Shown here one piece after another: positions 1 through 13,100 of a DNA stretch of 64,000 nt; the stretch's first letter is position 1; every line of letters starts with the position of its first letter. The notes under the pieces are model-generated. The model saw nothing but the letters and a program-made list of their open reading frames with translations. It did not search any database and was not told the DNA's origin. This DNA comes from Mangifera indica. Its lineage: Eukaryota; Streptophyta; Magnoliopsida; Sapindales; Anacardiaceae. The stretch covers positions 18,291,945-18,355,944 of the forward strand of contig NC_058140.1 in the NCBI RefSeq assembly GCF_011075055.1, read 5' to 3'. The translations under genes were made by a program, and so were the position numbers.

Positions 1-799
1 GATGTTAAATTTGATTCATCCGGAAATTAGTTGGTGATGTTAACATCACATCATCAAAATTTAAGAATTCTAATCATGTAACATCAATATCACATCATTA
101 TAATTGTTGATCAGGCCTAAAAATTGAACCATAGTTTAAAACTTATTCACTTGATTAAAATTGAGATCAATTAATTAGGGTTTTAAGACAATGTTCAACA
201 CTAAAAAGGGTAATGGATCAGACCGAATTTCATAAAGTTCACCGTGTTTATGAATTGTGTCAAACTTAAAGTCTACACGATTACGAGCTTTGTTACAATA
301 TATTGTATTGTGTCCAACCTCTTAATGAGTTGATCTGTAAGTTTTTGATAGACTAATCTATTAATTATATCTTTTTCATTTTTTAAATAATTTTTATTTT
401 ATATTTTAAATTTTTTATACTATTTTTTTAATTTTTCTCATAAGAATAATAATAAATAATTAATAAATTTAGATTTTTTTATTTTTTCATAAAATTAATA
501 ATAAATTTATTATTACTTTTTAAATTTCTATAATATTAATAAATATTTTTAGATTTCTTATATAAATTATTTGAATTACTTATGTAATAATAAATAAATA
601 ATAAATTTTTTAAAATAATTAATAAATTAAAAAATTATGCACCATACCATGTATCTGGGTCAGCCCGCAAGTCAAACTTTACGGCTCCTGACACCAACTG
701 CACGACTCGTAGGTCAGCCCACGTGTTCCTACAGTACAAGTCACGCTAAATAAAAACAAGGGCGGCTCGCAGACCCTTTGACGTAACTAACTACTCAAT
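1..799. other. AT-rich intergenic DNA, no gene seen
   Basis: Long A/T stretches with stop codons in all frames. A GC-richer patch at about 655-790 does not resemble any gene or element I recognise. Confidence 0.5.
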
Positions 800-1513
800 A
801 AATTTAAATGATTTTCCAAAACCTCCCCAACCCCCGGGAGGTCAACGGTAAAAATTTTATTTACCTATCTCTAATCATTTAAATTTATTTATTTTAAAAA
901 TAAAAATATCATTTTATTTTAATATTAAAAATAAATTTAAATATGATTTTATTTTTTTCTTAAATTTAAAAAATTAATTTTTCTCTCTTAAACCAAATTT
1001 GAAAAAATCAGATTTTTCTCTAAAGTTTAGTTTCAAATTTGATCACTCTCTTCGACACCATCACCAGTTGTCTCTCCCTCCCAATAGTTCCCCTTCTTTC
1101 GACAGTCGATCTCAACCCCTCTAATGCCTGAAAGATGTCGTTTGAAAAAAGAAATTATCTTTCTAGTCTCATCTTCGTCTAAAAAAACGATTCTTTTTTC
1201 TCAGATGACGTCTCTCGATCATCGAAAGGATGGTATAACGTTGAGGTAGACTGTTGGTGGAAAGAGAACCATTGGGAGGGAGAAACAGTTGACAATGGTG
1301 CCAAAGAGAATAACGAGATATCGAAACTAAACTCTAAAAAAAAAATTTGATTTTTCAAAATTTAATTTAGGAAAAAAAATGTTAGTTTTTAAATTTTTAA
1401 AGAAAAAATGAGATAAATTTTAACCAGTTATAAGTGAATAAATGAAAATTTTAAAATTAATAAGAAAACTTTGAGAAATCAACCTACTTTGAGTGGGAAA
1501 TAGTCCTTTGGCC
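800..1513. mobile_element. Degenerate Mutator-like fold-back element, one clear end
   Basis: The right end (about 1490-1513) reads GAGTGGGAAATAGTCCTTTG followed by GCC, the same terminus as the better preserved elements at 15589, 36970 and 59801. The inner arms also match: pyrimidine-rich sequence near 1040-1100 (TCTCTCCCTCCCAATAG) is answered by its near reverse complement near 1265-1310. I could not find a matching left terminus or a target-site duplication, so the left boundary is approximate. No coding capacity is seen. Confidence 0.5.
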
Positions 1514-1922
1514 TAACAAAATTAACATACTAAAAATGATTGAGCGAGTAGAATAATTGAAACCGAATGTTTCAACAAGTTCACCATAATGGAATAATTG
1601 TATTACATTGACATGAATGTACCTAATTTCTTTTAACAACAATTTTTTTGTTGCTTCTTTTTAAGAATCAAAAGGTCAACTCCACTAAAATTAAATTTCA
1701 AATTACAGGTTCGGATTCGATAAAATTTTGAAAACGGGCTTTAATGATTTTTACACAGAAACTATATACAAATATAAAATAGACGTTAGACGTTGTCCCA
1801 TCACAATTAAAAGACCCAACCCAATTACAGTTTCTTAAGAGGAAAAGTTATTCTTCACCTTTTAATCTTGGTACTGGTTGAGAATGCAGTCAATTCTGAA
1901 GTCTCCGCAGACAAAGCTAATG

Positions 1923-4900
1923 CTAAACATCGTATATGGACAGTCTCTCTTCAATAAAGACACGGCAGACGGGGCACTTCTTACACTTCTCACTGCACGT
2001 GCTGCCATGAAAAACACGAGTGTCAATTCTCTAAATTCAGATTATCCCGAAATTGAACAACCGGGTATGGCATCAGGGATTTTACATCCAAGAAAACAAT
2101 AACAGTATTCTTCTTTACAAGAAAACATTTAATATTCTAGAATGGCTTCAATAATATGCATCCTTAAGAGGAGGAAAAATGTACCTGCATAGGATGTGAT
2201 GTCTGCATGGAAGCAGGACTATGCTAATTTGTTCTTCAAAACAAACTCTACATAGAATCTTCTCCTGATACATTCAACAATAAAAATGTGAGCCCCTTTA
2301 TAACTTACCTTGAAAAAAGAAAACTGAACCAAAGACTGAAATTAATCTTTTTGAAGGTGAACAAGTTTGTTCTTAAACAATACATTTTGAAGTCTTTCAT
2401 ACTCTTGCTGACTAAACTTCGTGATTTCAGTTTGTTCACTTAGTGCACCTTGTAATCTCCAAATCTGCAGCAAAAGATAATAATAAAAGTAAAATTAAAG
2501 GTGCCTCCAAAGATAATAAAACAGTACATCAACATTTTAATTAAATTGAATATAATATAAATGCTGTGTTTAGATAAAGCAGTAGCTAAAACAGGAAGAG
2601 CACTAGGAGAAAGAGTACAATGTAATCATTCAAAGCCGAAACATTGATTATGCAGTATTTACCTCCTCAACAAGTTCCTTTTTAGGCAATTTTTTCACAA
2701 CATCGGGTGAGAAGGTGTTGTATCTGAACAATAACCATCAAAGGAATGGTTAGGCAACAAACAAAAAATATCAATTATCTCTCAAGTACTGCATAATGTA
2801 CATAGATACATTATAACTTAAAAGCTTCAAATCAAACATATTACAAAAACTATCAGCCAGCCTGATTGGCTCAGATGTACTAGCAGTCAAAAGCAAGATC
2901 ACACCATTTGTCAAAGCAAATTATCAAAAATTTGTTAAATCCAACATGGTGGCACTAAAAGTACCATTTTTCGTTAACAGACAACTAGGAATTTAAAGCC
3001 TCAAATAAAACAGATCTGTAAGGACACAAGAAGAAACGGTGTCATCATCACTAACTTTTTCCACTGTTCTTGGCATTGTGACACATTAAATATGCAATAA
3101 ATGGCAATGAAAATGTTTTTGCATTCTGTACTGATTCAAATGCAACAGAAGTCAGAACCAGAATCCTTGATATTTTATGCAAGCATTCATGCATATGCAA
3201 CGATGTACATTTGCATATATACACTGACTGAACTCTTAGGGAATCCGTACCGTGGAAAGAAATAGTTCAGAAGGCTGAAATATGATTATGACAGTTTTTT
3301 GGTGTATATTCAAATTATTTGAATATATAACTAACCTTAGATATGGTTTGAACCGGTTTGGTCTCAAAAGCCGATTCGGCTCAATTTAACTTAGTTCAAA
3401 TTTTGTTAATGAACCACAAACTTAAACCACGAATCCGAACTATACATTCAAACCGTCAATTCGAATCAAACTGAGCTATGAATTCGAACCATTGATTCAA
3501 GTTAAACTCGAACTGAACCAAGCTGAGCCCTTTTTCATCCCACACTTAATTTTGGCCCTTTTTCATCCCACACTTAATTTTGGCTCGACGAGCCAGATCA
3601 TTTTCTATTTGAGTCGAACTCGAACCAAAGGGTGTTTGGACTTGATTTGGCCTGAATCCACCCCTATATGTAACTGAAGCTACATTTTAAAATGTAACGT
3701 GTGGACTAGGCTTAGCCATAGAATCTATATATGTATGTATTATGTATGTATTAGAGATTAATTTCAATTTTCAACTTTATGGAACATGGTATATGGAAAA
3801 GAAACTACTAGTTCAATCAGTGAAGCATCCAAGTTCAGTATTTTGCACTGCATCATACCAACATCAAGTACTAGCCTAAACAGTCAACAATTATGAGAAC
3901 CAAATTAGGTATATAGAATCAAACATGAAGACGCTAAGACGGTGATTGTTTTTCTATCAGAAATTTAAATAAATCTGAATCTTGTCTAAATGAATTTAGG
4001 TGTCCAAGTATGACAGATATTCTCAATGTGTTTGCATTTTACAATAACATTAATTCGAAAACCAACATTTTGTCACATATTTTCTCACACTGAATTGTTG
4101 TTTATATTTTACATGTTACAAAAAACAAGGAAATCAAAATAAGAACAATAATGGTAACAGTGGTGACAATGGTGGTGGACCAGGGTTGATAAAGCTGATG
4201 AATGATGGTGATGGTTAAGAGAAGACATTTTGAGAGGTTAAAGGTTATTGTTGTTGTTTATATGGAGGCGTTAGTAAGTATTAGGGAGATGGTGGCGGTG
4301 GCCAAGACATAAGGTTTTGACCAATAAAAAAATGGTGTCCTAGAAGTAACCCTGACTTTTTTGGCTAAGACAATCAATTCAGATGTTCTATAATCATAAA
4401 GAAAGCCATAATTAAAGCCTTTTTCTAGTCAGATAAAAATATCTAAAATTCACCATTTAGTCAAAAGGATAATCCAAAACATATCAATGACTCACATTGA
4501 GATACATCAGACTTCTGTCAAAAAACAAATAAGCAACTCCTAAAATGTGGTATATGAAACAAACCCAGAAGTGTCGGCACAATAGAGTCGAGCCTGTTCT
4601 TCTCGACTTCCTTCATCAATTGACCACCAACCCAGCAACCTGTTAACGGGAATGAATCACGGGCAATTGACATTACAAAACATCTTACCATTGGCCCTTA
4701 TCTGTCCAGGAGGGATCTAGGGCCATCGAAATTTTGAATCACTTTAGAATATACCATTACCTGGAACCATGATGCAAGAAGTCCAAGCAATCACAAGCTT
4801 TTGATGCAACAGTCAAGCATCTTCCAACCGCAATACTGCTATGTAATAAAAGAGCAATCTTCTCAATCAATCTATATGCAGCATACACAACCCCAGCTCC

Positions 4901-7900
4901 TTGTATCAAAAACAGAGGAGCAAAAATAACCCGGAATGAGATATGTCTAGCACCAGATGGTGTTCCCTGAGAGGACAGAGACGCACTTTAACTTTTTAAA
5001 ACTCATCAAAAGCTACTAAAATTAACCACAGACAGGCACTCTATAATACCTCTAAATGCATAAAAAGTAGAATCTGGAAACAGATGAATGGGATTTTCAT
5101 AATATGTCCACCAATGTCTTGTAGGTTGCATATCCCACTACTCTGATGCCGGTCATCAGCAGAAACTACAAAGCCTCTATTATGGTCAAAATATGTTATA
5201 GGTAATGGAGACAAACTGGATTCTCTAAGGGAAGAGTGCCTGTGAATTGCCGGATTGTACCACCTTGTGCAAACAAGAAAAGCAAAGCACTCTGCAATTC
5301 TGCCAAAGTATATGCATTATCATTCCAAAACATGTTAGACACAAAAAGATAACTTCATTTATCAAACATTGCTATAAGGATCGCTAAAATTTACCCAAAA
5401 TTTATAAACAAATCCCACCAACCGAGGGCAGCAACATCACCTGTATGTAGTTAAACACAAGTTAGGGGAACAAAGATAATCCACCGTACAGATAAATGTC
5501 ACATAAGACAACCAGTGGTCCAGTACCAAATGATATCGCAAAAGGAAAAAAAAAGTTAGCCAGATAAATACATGCACTTAAAAAGAGACACTATGATAAA
5601 ATCCAAAGTACAAGAAGTTAATGTGAATGGAAAGTTTGCAAGCATATGAACAATCACCAAGCCTAGCAGATGAAGACTTCATATGACATATTATTGGGCA
5701 CTAGATGCCTTAAATTGCTTTTTTTCTTTAAAAATATTATCAGCCTATCTCAGCCCTTCTTAGAACAAAACTAACATTGACAATGATGACCAGAATTTAA
5801 AACTCCATCAATTCAGAATATTTGGCAATCAAAATAAAAACAATATTATAATGCTTGTAATGAGAGAGTGCTTCTTACCTTTTTGTTTGTATATGTAAAG
5901 GAGAAATTCTTAAAGACTATATTTTTTACCATCTCTCATCCACATTAGAGTTCACAAGACTCAGTAAGTTCTTGGGAGCAATGCTAGGGCATACTAAGCT
6001 TTCACTTGATATAACAAGACTCAGCAGATTGTAAAACGCAAACCAGAGAAAGTATAGCTCCATTATTTTATTTAAAATAAAAATAATAAAACAAAACACC
6101 TAAGGAAACAAAGTAAAAAATCTAGATAGGACTAGCAACATGGTGTATGAACATAAACATGGCCCATTTTAAAGAACAACAATAACAGCAAATAATTATC
6201 ACATAGGGGCTAAACCAATTTGAAAATTCAACCATCTCAACTGACAATCAAGCAGATTAACTTGCATAACACTGGATATTCTTCCTCTTAAGGGAAGAAT
6301 AAAAATTCTTAACTCAATTAATGAGTACGCAAAAAAACAAATAGAGTGCCTATTGTAGAAGATTAACAAAATAGGATAACGTATTTACTAGAGAAAGCAT
6401 CAACAAATCAACATTTGTATAATCAGAAACCAAGAAATTATAAATTTAAGTACAACTATACAATGGTTCCACAGCAAAATTTCTCAGAATAAATATGAAA
6501 AGAGGTATACAGATCAAAAAGTGCCATAATACATGCAGTTGTCATTCTTTGCAGATAAACAACTTACCGCATAACTTCAGAAGAGTGAATATTGTTGCAG
6601 CAAGGAAGAAGATCATAGATATTGCAACCCAGAAGTGCTAGAAACCAAAGGTTAATAATTTAATATCAAAACTCTAGAAAGAAATCCAAAATATAAATTC
6701 TAAAAAATTATAGCATCATAAAATATATGAAAGTCGAGCATTACACCAAACATATATATATCTTCATTGTTCCAGTACTTTCCCAAGGTAATAGTACTGT
6801 TAGCAAGTATAACTCAAAAGTTAAGCTGCACAACATATTATCAGTGCAGAAAAAGGATGGTATTAAACATTGAATACCATCCTCTTTATTGTTTTCTCTT
6901 TGCATGAAAATTTTACTTATGAGGTAAAAATCATGTTCTCCTTTGTCAACTTCTGAATCAAGATATTGTTGAAAATGAAATTAAACAAGAGAAGTGCAAT
7001 TACAAGAGTTAAATTTGAATCAAGGTCCTAAAAAAGGGAAAATGCTAAGCAAAATATGCATGCCTGACCCAAATGTTCCATGAGCATAATAAGCTTAACA
7101 TCAAAGAAAGTATTAAATGAACTGTCAAGGGCATGATGTAATAGCAACGATAACTTATAGGCAGTTTGGAAAGGCAGACTTCAACACATTACTAGATTCC
7201 CAATAACCTAATTTTAATATATTCTTACATTGTGGTGGAAGCACTTCATAGACAGCTTACTTTAGCATACAAGGGAAAAAATAATATCATACATGTAATT
7301 ATAGCAGTATTCAGAAATCGCAAAAACAGGACAGTCAACTACAACATGATAGTCTTATCATGCAGAAAGTTGGTCAAGTCGAGCTTCTTATCAGATATAG
7401 AGTAACACAAAATACAGAATGGCATCCACAGTTCTAAACTTCAGTCAGAGTACACTATGATCAGTATTAAAAGATCATCCAATCAGACTGCTGACAGATT
7501 GCCAATGATCTTATCCATCTACCAGAAAACATCTATGATAAGCCTTGTGATCCTTTGACCTTGGCACCAACAATCATGTCAGCTGATGCAAGGCAATAAG
7601 AGGATAAGCAGGTTTCTATCATCTGTATATATTTTTCTTGACACTATATGGCTAGTCATTTTATTGGCAATGCGAAGATCAAAGCCATAAATTGTTTAGT
7701 CCACATATCAGGAAAGAAAAAGTGTTTTACTAACTTTGTTTGAGCAATGATGCCAACCAAGATTAGCATTTGTTCAAGCATTTTTTAAATCATATAGTAT
7801 CTACCAGACAATTTTTTTAATCATAAAATAACTAGTGACTTACAGGAAGGGTTTCCCATATCGCTTCATCACTTATGCTTTCTTCATCTCCAGGCATTAA

Positions 7901-10122
7901 TGCCCTACACATCCTATAACAAAAGAAATATTTGGTTACCACAGCAGGAGAAGAATTATTAAATAAATAGAAATAAAAGTAAAAATAAAGAATGGCTGTT
8001 CACTGCAAGTCTCATACTTCATTATTCAATTCAGTGACAGGATTCCCAACTTACTCAATGTTTAGGTTTGACAAGAATGTTAAGCCATTGAAAATGTATT
8101 TTCAATCTTTGGAGTATGCGAACAAATCGCATGGCTATTACCAGTCAAATATTACGCAACAGGTGTGTTCAAGGAGTCTGTTTGGCTTCTTTCCTGATTC
8201 TTGCAAATTTGGAGTCAAAGTTGTGTAAAATATTTAACTATGTATCAGTGCAACAATTATATAAATGCTTGTCAAAGAAAATATTCAAAATACACAATCT
8301 ACTAATAAACTTACTGGTTTAAAAATTGTACCTGATATTGTCAATCAAAATAGCTGCTTCGAAAACCAGCAAAGGCACAAACACTATCTTCAAGTTTACA
8401 ACTGCAACACATTCACAGTGATAGAAGTAAATTTATTGGATCATAACACTTGCAGAATGATTAAGACAGGTATTCTAATCAATAAACATTCATCAAGTAC
8501 ATTAATTGAAGTCAATAAACATGTTTATTCATGAACAGAAAAACTAACCAATGTAACAAATAATTCCATTAATCAGAATCCATCAGTGGTAACTAGCATC
8601 AGCAAATAATAAATAACAATAAGACAACCTATTTCTTTAAAAAGATAAAAGTTGAAGTTTGTTCCCCTGCAGTATCTCTAGAAAAATGTTGTTAATGAAG
8701 TTGACCAATTACCATAACTGCTCTCAAGATGTATACAAAGGAGTAACTCAAAAGCAACAAGCAATGGCGTTGCCATGACAGCATGATATGGGGCCCACTG
8801 TGCAAGAAAAAACAAGTGCTTAAATTTTGCCACCGTAGTTATTTAAAGAACAAAATAAATTTGCAAAACACCAGTTTATTGTGAGACAAGAAACACAACA
8901 TACGAAAAAAGATTGAGAGATTATGTCATACATGTCGATCATGAGGCAATGATGGAGCCGGTAAGGAAAACCTTCCTCGTGCTACAATTGTGTGAAATAG
9001 CCATAAAGGAGAAAATGTAATCCTGCAGGGTAAGAAAGATATCAAACAATATTGAATAATCAAAAAGAAAAACGAAATCCTCCCCTATGAACAGCTACAT
9101 GCAGGTACTAGCTAAGCATCCATACATCCTTCACTACCAAAGAAATAAATAAAGACACCCTGAAATAGAATTCTAGATGGAAGGAAAACTGCAATAGTCT
9201 TCTTAGTTTGCTAATATCTTCCATGACATAGACACATCTTCTTTTATTCCACAATGTAGGCCTACACCACATATAATAGTGTGTTTACATCAAACTGCAC
9301 ACTTTATATCTTCATCTCTAAAAATTTATCAGACTTCATAGTTGAAATGCTAAACCATAAAGCACATCACCTTGTTAGAGTCCGCACTTGGTTCCAATCT
9401 TATAATTTACCAACACTCTCTGAACAAATGACGATAGGATTAACTCAAAAATTGGAGAACATATGCACCAAAAAGCAGTGGTCCTCAATGTGATTAGGTG
9501 CTCAGCGTTTCGAAACTTGCAATATAATTACATAACCACATGAAACTAATAGAATTACGTAAAGCAAGTTCCCGGAGAGACATTAGAATAATTTCATGGT
9601 AGAGTGAATACACAAAACTTCACTCAACATTTGATAAAAATTAAACATTAAATCACCTTAATCTTCACCGGCTAAAGTTATGAATTGAAACATTGGCTGA
9701 CATATTTGAAACACAACCTACATGAAAATCTCAAACAAACTGACTATTTTTAGAAGAGAAAGTTAATGCAACCACGGCACAGATATTTATATATGTGTAT
9801 ACAATTTTGCAAATAATAATAATAATAATAATAACAATCTAGACATTAAATCATGAATTCAGTGAATTTCTAGTAAGCCGCCTTATAAACAGAGCTTAAT
9901 CTCGAACATTTCACAAACTCATAAAATTAAGAAAATAGCAAACTTCAAAGATTAAATTAGTAAAATAAAGGGAAAAAAAACGAACCACCAGGAGTAAGGA
10001 AGTCTGTGATCAAGCTTGAGAGCGAGCAGAAGCGTGAATGAGAAAAGCAAAGCATGAGCTACAAGTGCTTGAACAGATTTAAAGACTCTCCTCCAGCTCA
10101 TAACTCTCCTCTGAATCAACAT
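1923..10122 (-). CDS. Multi-pass membrane protein with C-terminal RING finger (Fragile-X-F-associated family)
   Basis: Fourteen exons join in phase to 466 codons: 10122-9986, 9022-8932, 8797-8713, 8401-8332, 7913-7844, 6637-6568, 5440-5395, 5299-5050, 4966-4761, 4639-4565, 2723-2663, 2464-2384, 2264-2185, 2001-1923. The N-terminal two thirds carry hydrophobic segments typical of TMEM185-like proteins (for example FSFTLLLALKLDH, VMATPLLVAFELLLC, FWVAISMIFFLAATIF). The end is a canonical C3HC4 RING: C419, C422, C434, H436, C440, C443, C450, C453, finishing SIYDV. From memory it matches Arabidopsis At1g68820/At1g73950, which have about the same length. Membrane location and E3 ubiquitin ligase activity are inferred from the fold, not shown. 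A second Met at codon 8 (MSWRR) is an alternative start. Intron 10 (2724-4564) is unusually long and holds a repeat. The RING is split over two short exons, so simple ORF scanning misses it. Confidence 0.93.
3340..3680. repeat. Decayed hAT-like repeat in intron 10 of the RING gene
   Basis: The stretch is built from words such as GAACCGGTTTGG, CGATTCGGCTC and TCGAACTCGAACC and ends GAATCCACCCCTA, which resembles the TIR of the better preserved hAT-type MITE at 45402-45667. The left end (TTAGATATGGTTTGAAC) is a poor inverted match, and no target duplication is clear. It contains a perfect 28-bp tandem duplication (3527-3554 and 3555-3582). Confidence 0.35.
9812..9833. repeat. (AAT)n microsatellite
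   Basis: About seven AAT/ATA units in intron 1 of the RING-finger gene. Confidence 0.8.
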
Positions 10123-13100
10123 ATTCGACTGTACAGATGAACTGCGGTAACTACACAGAAAGAATGAAATTGAATGGCTAATTATGAGGCGGAAAAATCA
10201 AAGAGAACGACGTTTAAAGAGCATAACATGGACAAAGATGCTTTAGTTCTTGACTTTGCTTTCACGCTGAAGAAACGTCTTTCTTTTTTAAGGGAATCGA
10301 ATAGACGAGAATACCCATATCAGTTATCTTTAGTAATGGGAATATTATGGATAATTTGGTCCCTAGGAATAAAGTAGAACGCCTGGTGGAACCCACATGC
10401 GCGTTTACATTATTAATTTTTCGCTTCTAAAGATATTAAACGGGGTTTGGATAAGGTGAGGTTGAGGTGAAAATACATGTAGTTTTGATGGGTAGTTATG
10501 TAAATGGACATTTTGTGGGGAGCCTCTGCTTCTGAAAGTGGAGTTGTTTATGGAATCTGTGGGCTTAAACCTTTTTTTTTTTTTTTTTTAATTTTTGGGT
10601 TTCCACCGATCACGTTAAGATTTTAGTGAAATTAATTAATTGATTCCTTCTCTAAAATAATAATCCGGCTTTTACAAACGAGTAAATTATATTTTCTTAG
10701 CACAAATTATATTTTTTCACCTAAAGCCTTGTTATCACTGTTGCCATCAATCAAACCACGGTATAAAAGCAACTGAAAATGAAAAGGAAGTGTGATGGAA
10801 AGGTGCAATAGGGATTAGAGAGAGATCAAATCATATCAGGGAGGAAGATCACAAAATGACACTATTATTTTGTAAGATGAATAATGGAATACTTTGTTGA
10901 TAGAAAAAGATGATTTTGTTATAAAAATGACTTGAAAATAGAGATATCGATGTAGAGAGTAGATTTAGAAGTTGAATCAAAAATGAAAATGATTGTCAGA
11001 AGTGACAATCAAGGTAAAAAAAAAAAAGAGAATAAAAATAAAAAAAAAAGATAAGAAGAGAGTTGTAATGTAAATTTAATATTTAAAAGGCTTCTTCCAA
11101 TTTAACGTTATATGATAATTTAAAAAAAAATTAAAAAAAAAATTTGTAATTTAACTTTTAAACATTGTGAGAATTTTTTTCATTGATGAAGTTTAGTTTA
11201 GATGGAAAAGTGTAATTTATGTCATCAATGGATGGAAAAGGGTTTTTAGCCCAAGCTTGCGTGGGAAAAGTAACTTACTCTTGGCAAATTTATATGGGAG
11301 AATGACTATATTCCACGCCAACTATGCCACAATGACAATTCTCACAAATTGAAGTTAGAGAACTAACATTTTCCTACTTTTCATCAAAAGTTAAACTAAT
11401 GTTTGATCGGTCGAGGGATGTTTTCGTCAACTTACCAAATATATGAATTTTATAGGATTTGTATTATATCAATTTAAATATTTATCATTTAAATCCTTAT
11501 TTTCTTAAAAAGAAAATGATTATAATCTAGTTTTAACTTTAACTAGTTTTTAAATATGTAATAGACGTCATTTTAATTGAATAATAGTATAACATTAAAA
11601 TGGTGTAATTTTAATTAGAATCGTATAACGTATAAAAGTAGTGTAATTTTAATTGAAATCAACATGTGCAATTCTAACTTAATTGAATTATTTTAGTGCA
11701 ATTATGACTATAATCACACCATTATAGTTAAAATTATACCATTTCAATACAATTTTGATCAAAATAGTATTGACAAAGCGTAATTTTAGCCAATGCTAAT
11801 GCCCGTTGTATTGTCAATAATTGTTTAGAGTCTTAATTTTTTTTAAATAAAAAATGGGCAAAAATGTATTTAACAAATTTTAGAGTCAAAGTGTTATTTA
11901 TTTTTAATAAATGTTAAAAGCTATAAGGGGTATTTTTGGGTTTTTAATGTATCTATTTTAAAAATTAATCAATTTTATTAACAGTGTTTAATAAAAGGTG
12001 CGAAAAAGTCATTTTTCAACTTCAATAGTAAAAAATTATTTTGACGTAATTTGGTTGGGTAACAGTTCTTCTAATGTATACATTTTGTAGTCTATGCCTA
12101 ACTAATGGTAGTATGACTATTTTGACATGAAATTCAATTAAAAATGTACTCATTCTTGAATAAGAAAGTCAACTGCGTGATGTAATTCGGAACTCTTCCA
12201 TCTTTCTGATATATTCTGTTAATAATAATAATACTAATCGTCATCATCATTAAATATTCTAGTGCTTCTTACTAATGGTTAATTAGGTAACAAAATTAAG
12301 TGTATTAACAATAACTATTATTATTTTTTATAAATAATCACACATTATTATCTAATTACATTTTTTTAATTAAATATAAAATAATAACCTATTTATCAGA
12401 ATATAACATATTATTATTATTATATAAATTAATATTTGTTATACGATATTCACTGACATGTATGATGTCTTTTCGAGAAATATCACTTTAACAAAACATG
12501 TCCAAATGATTATGACTAATGAGTAATTGTAAAACTAGTGAATGAAAAGTATCCTTTGTTTGTTACATGTCAAGAAACGAGGATATGCTTTCTAGTTTGC
12601 GGCAACATAAAAACATTTTCTTAGTAATAAATCAATTTAGAATCTTCAAAATAAATTTCTTATTTTATTTAATGTCAATAAGAGAAAACTATCTCTCATT
12701 TCTTAATTGGGATCATTTAATTATTATAAATACCTTTTTGTTCAACAAGTATAAAAATAGATTCATATAATCAAAATTAAATTAGGAATTTCATGATATT
12801 TCTATTTTAATGTAATTTCTCATCTCAACTTCAATATGTACAAAGGATCACCACAAGAGGATTAAGACAAATCAATATCTTTAAGAGACATAAGTTCCTT
12901 TTGCAAATCAATTTTAAGATATACTTTACAAGTAATAACTAATGCTCACACCATGGACGTAAGTTTTTCGATAATCGAGTGAAATCACATTAAAAATTCT
13001 CTGATTTTTTTACTGTTCTCTTTACATTATCTATATTGCACAACTATATACATCAGGATCTTATTAAATCCTTATCATTGCTATTATTATATCCTATAAC

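Noticed and set aside
2341..2400. Premature stop of the RING gene after LVHLQKD
   Set aside because: Read straight through, exon 12 ends in a stop, but a GT donor after CTTCAAAAT and two further exons restore a full C3HC4 RING, so the gene is intact.
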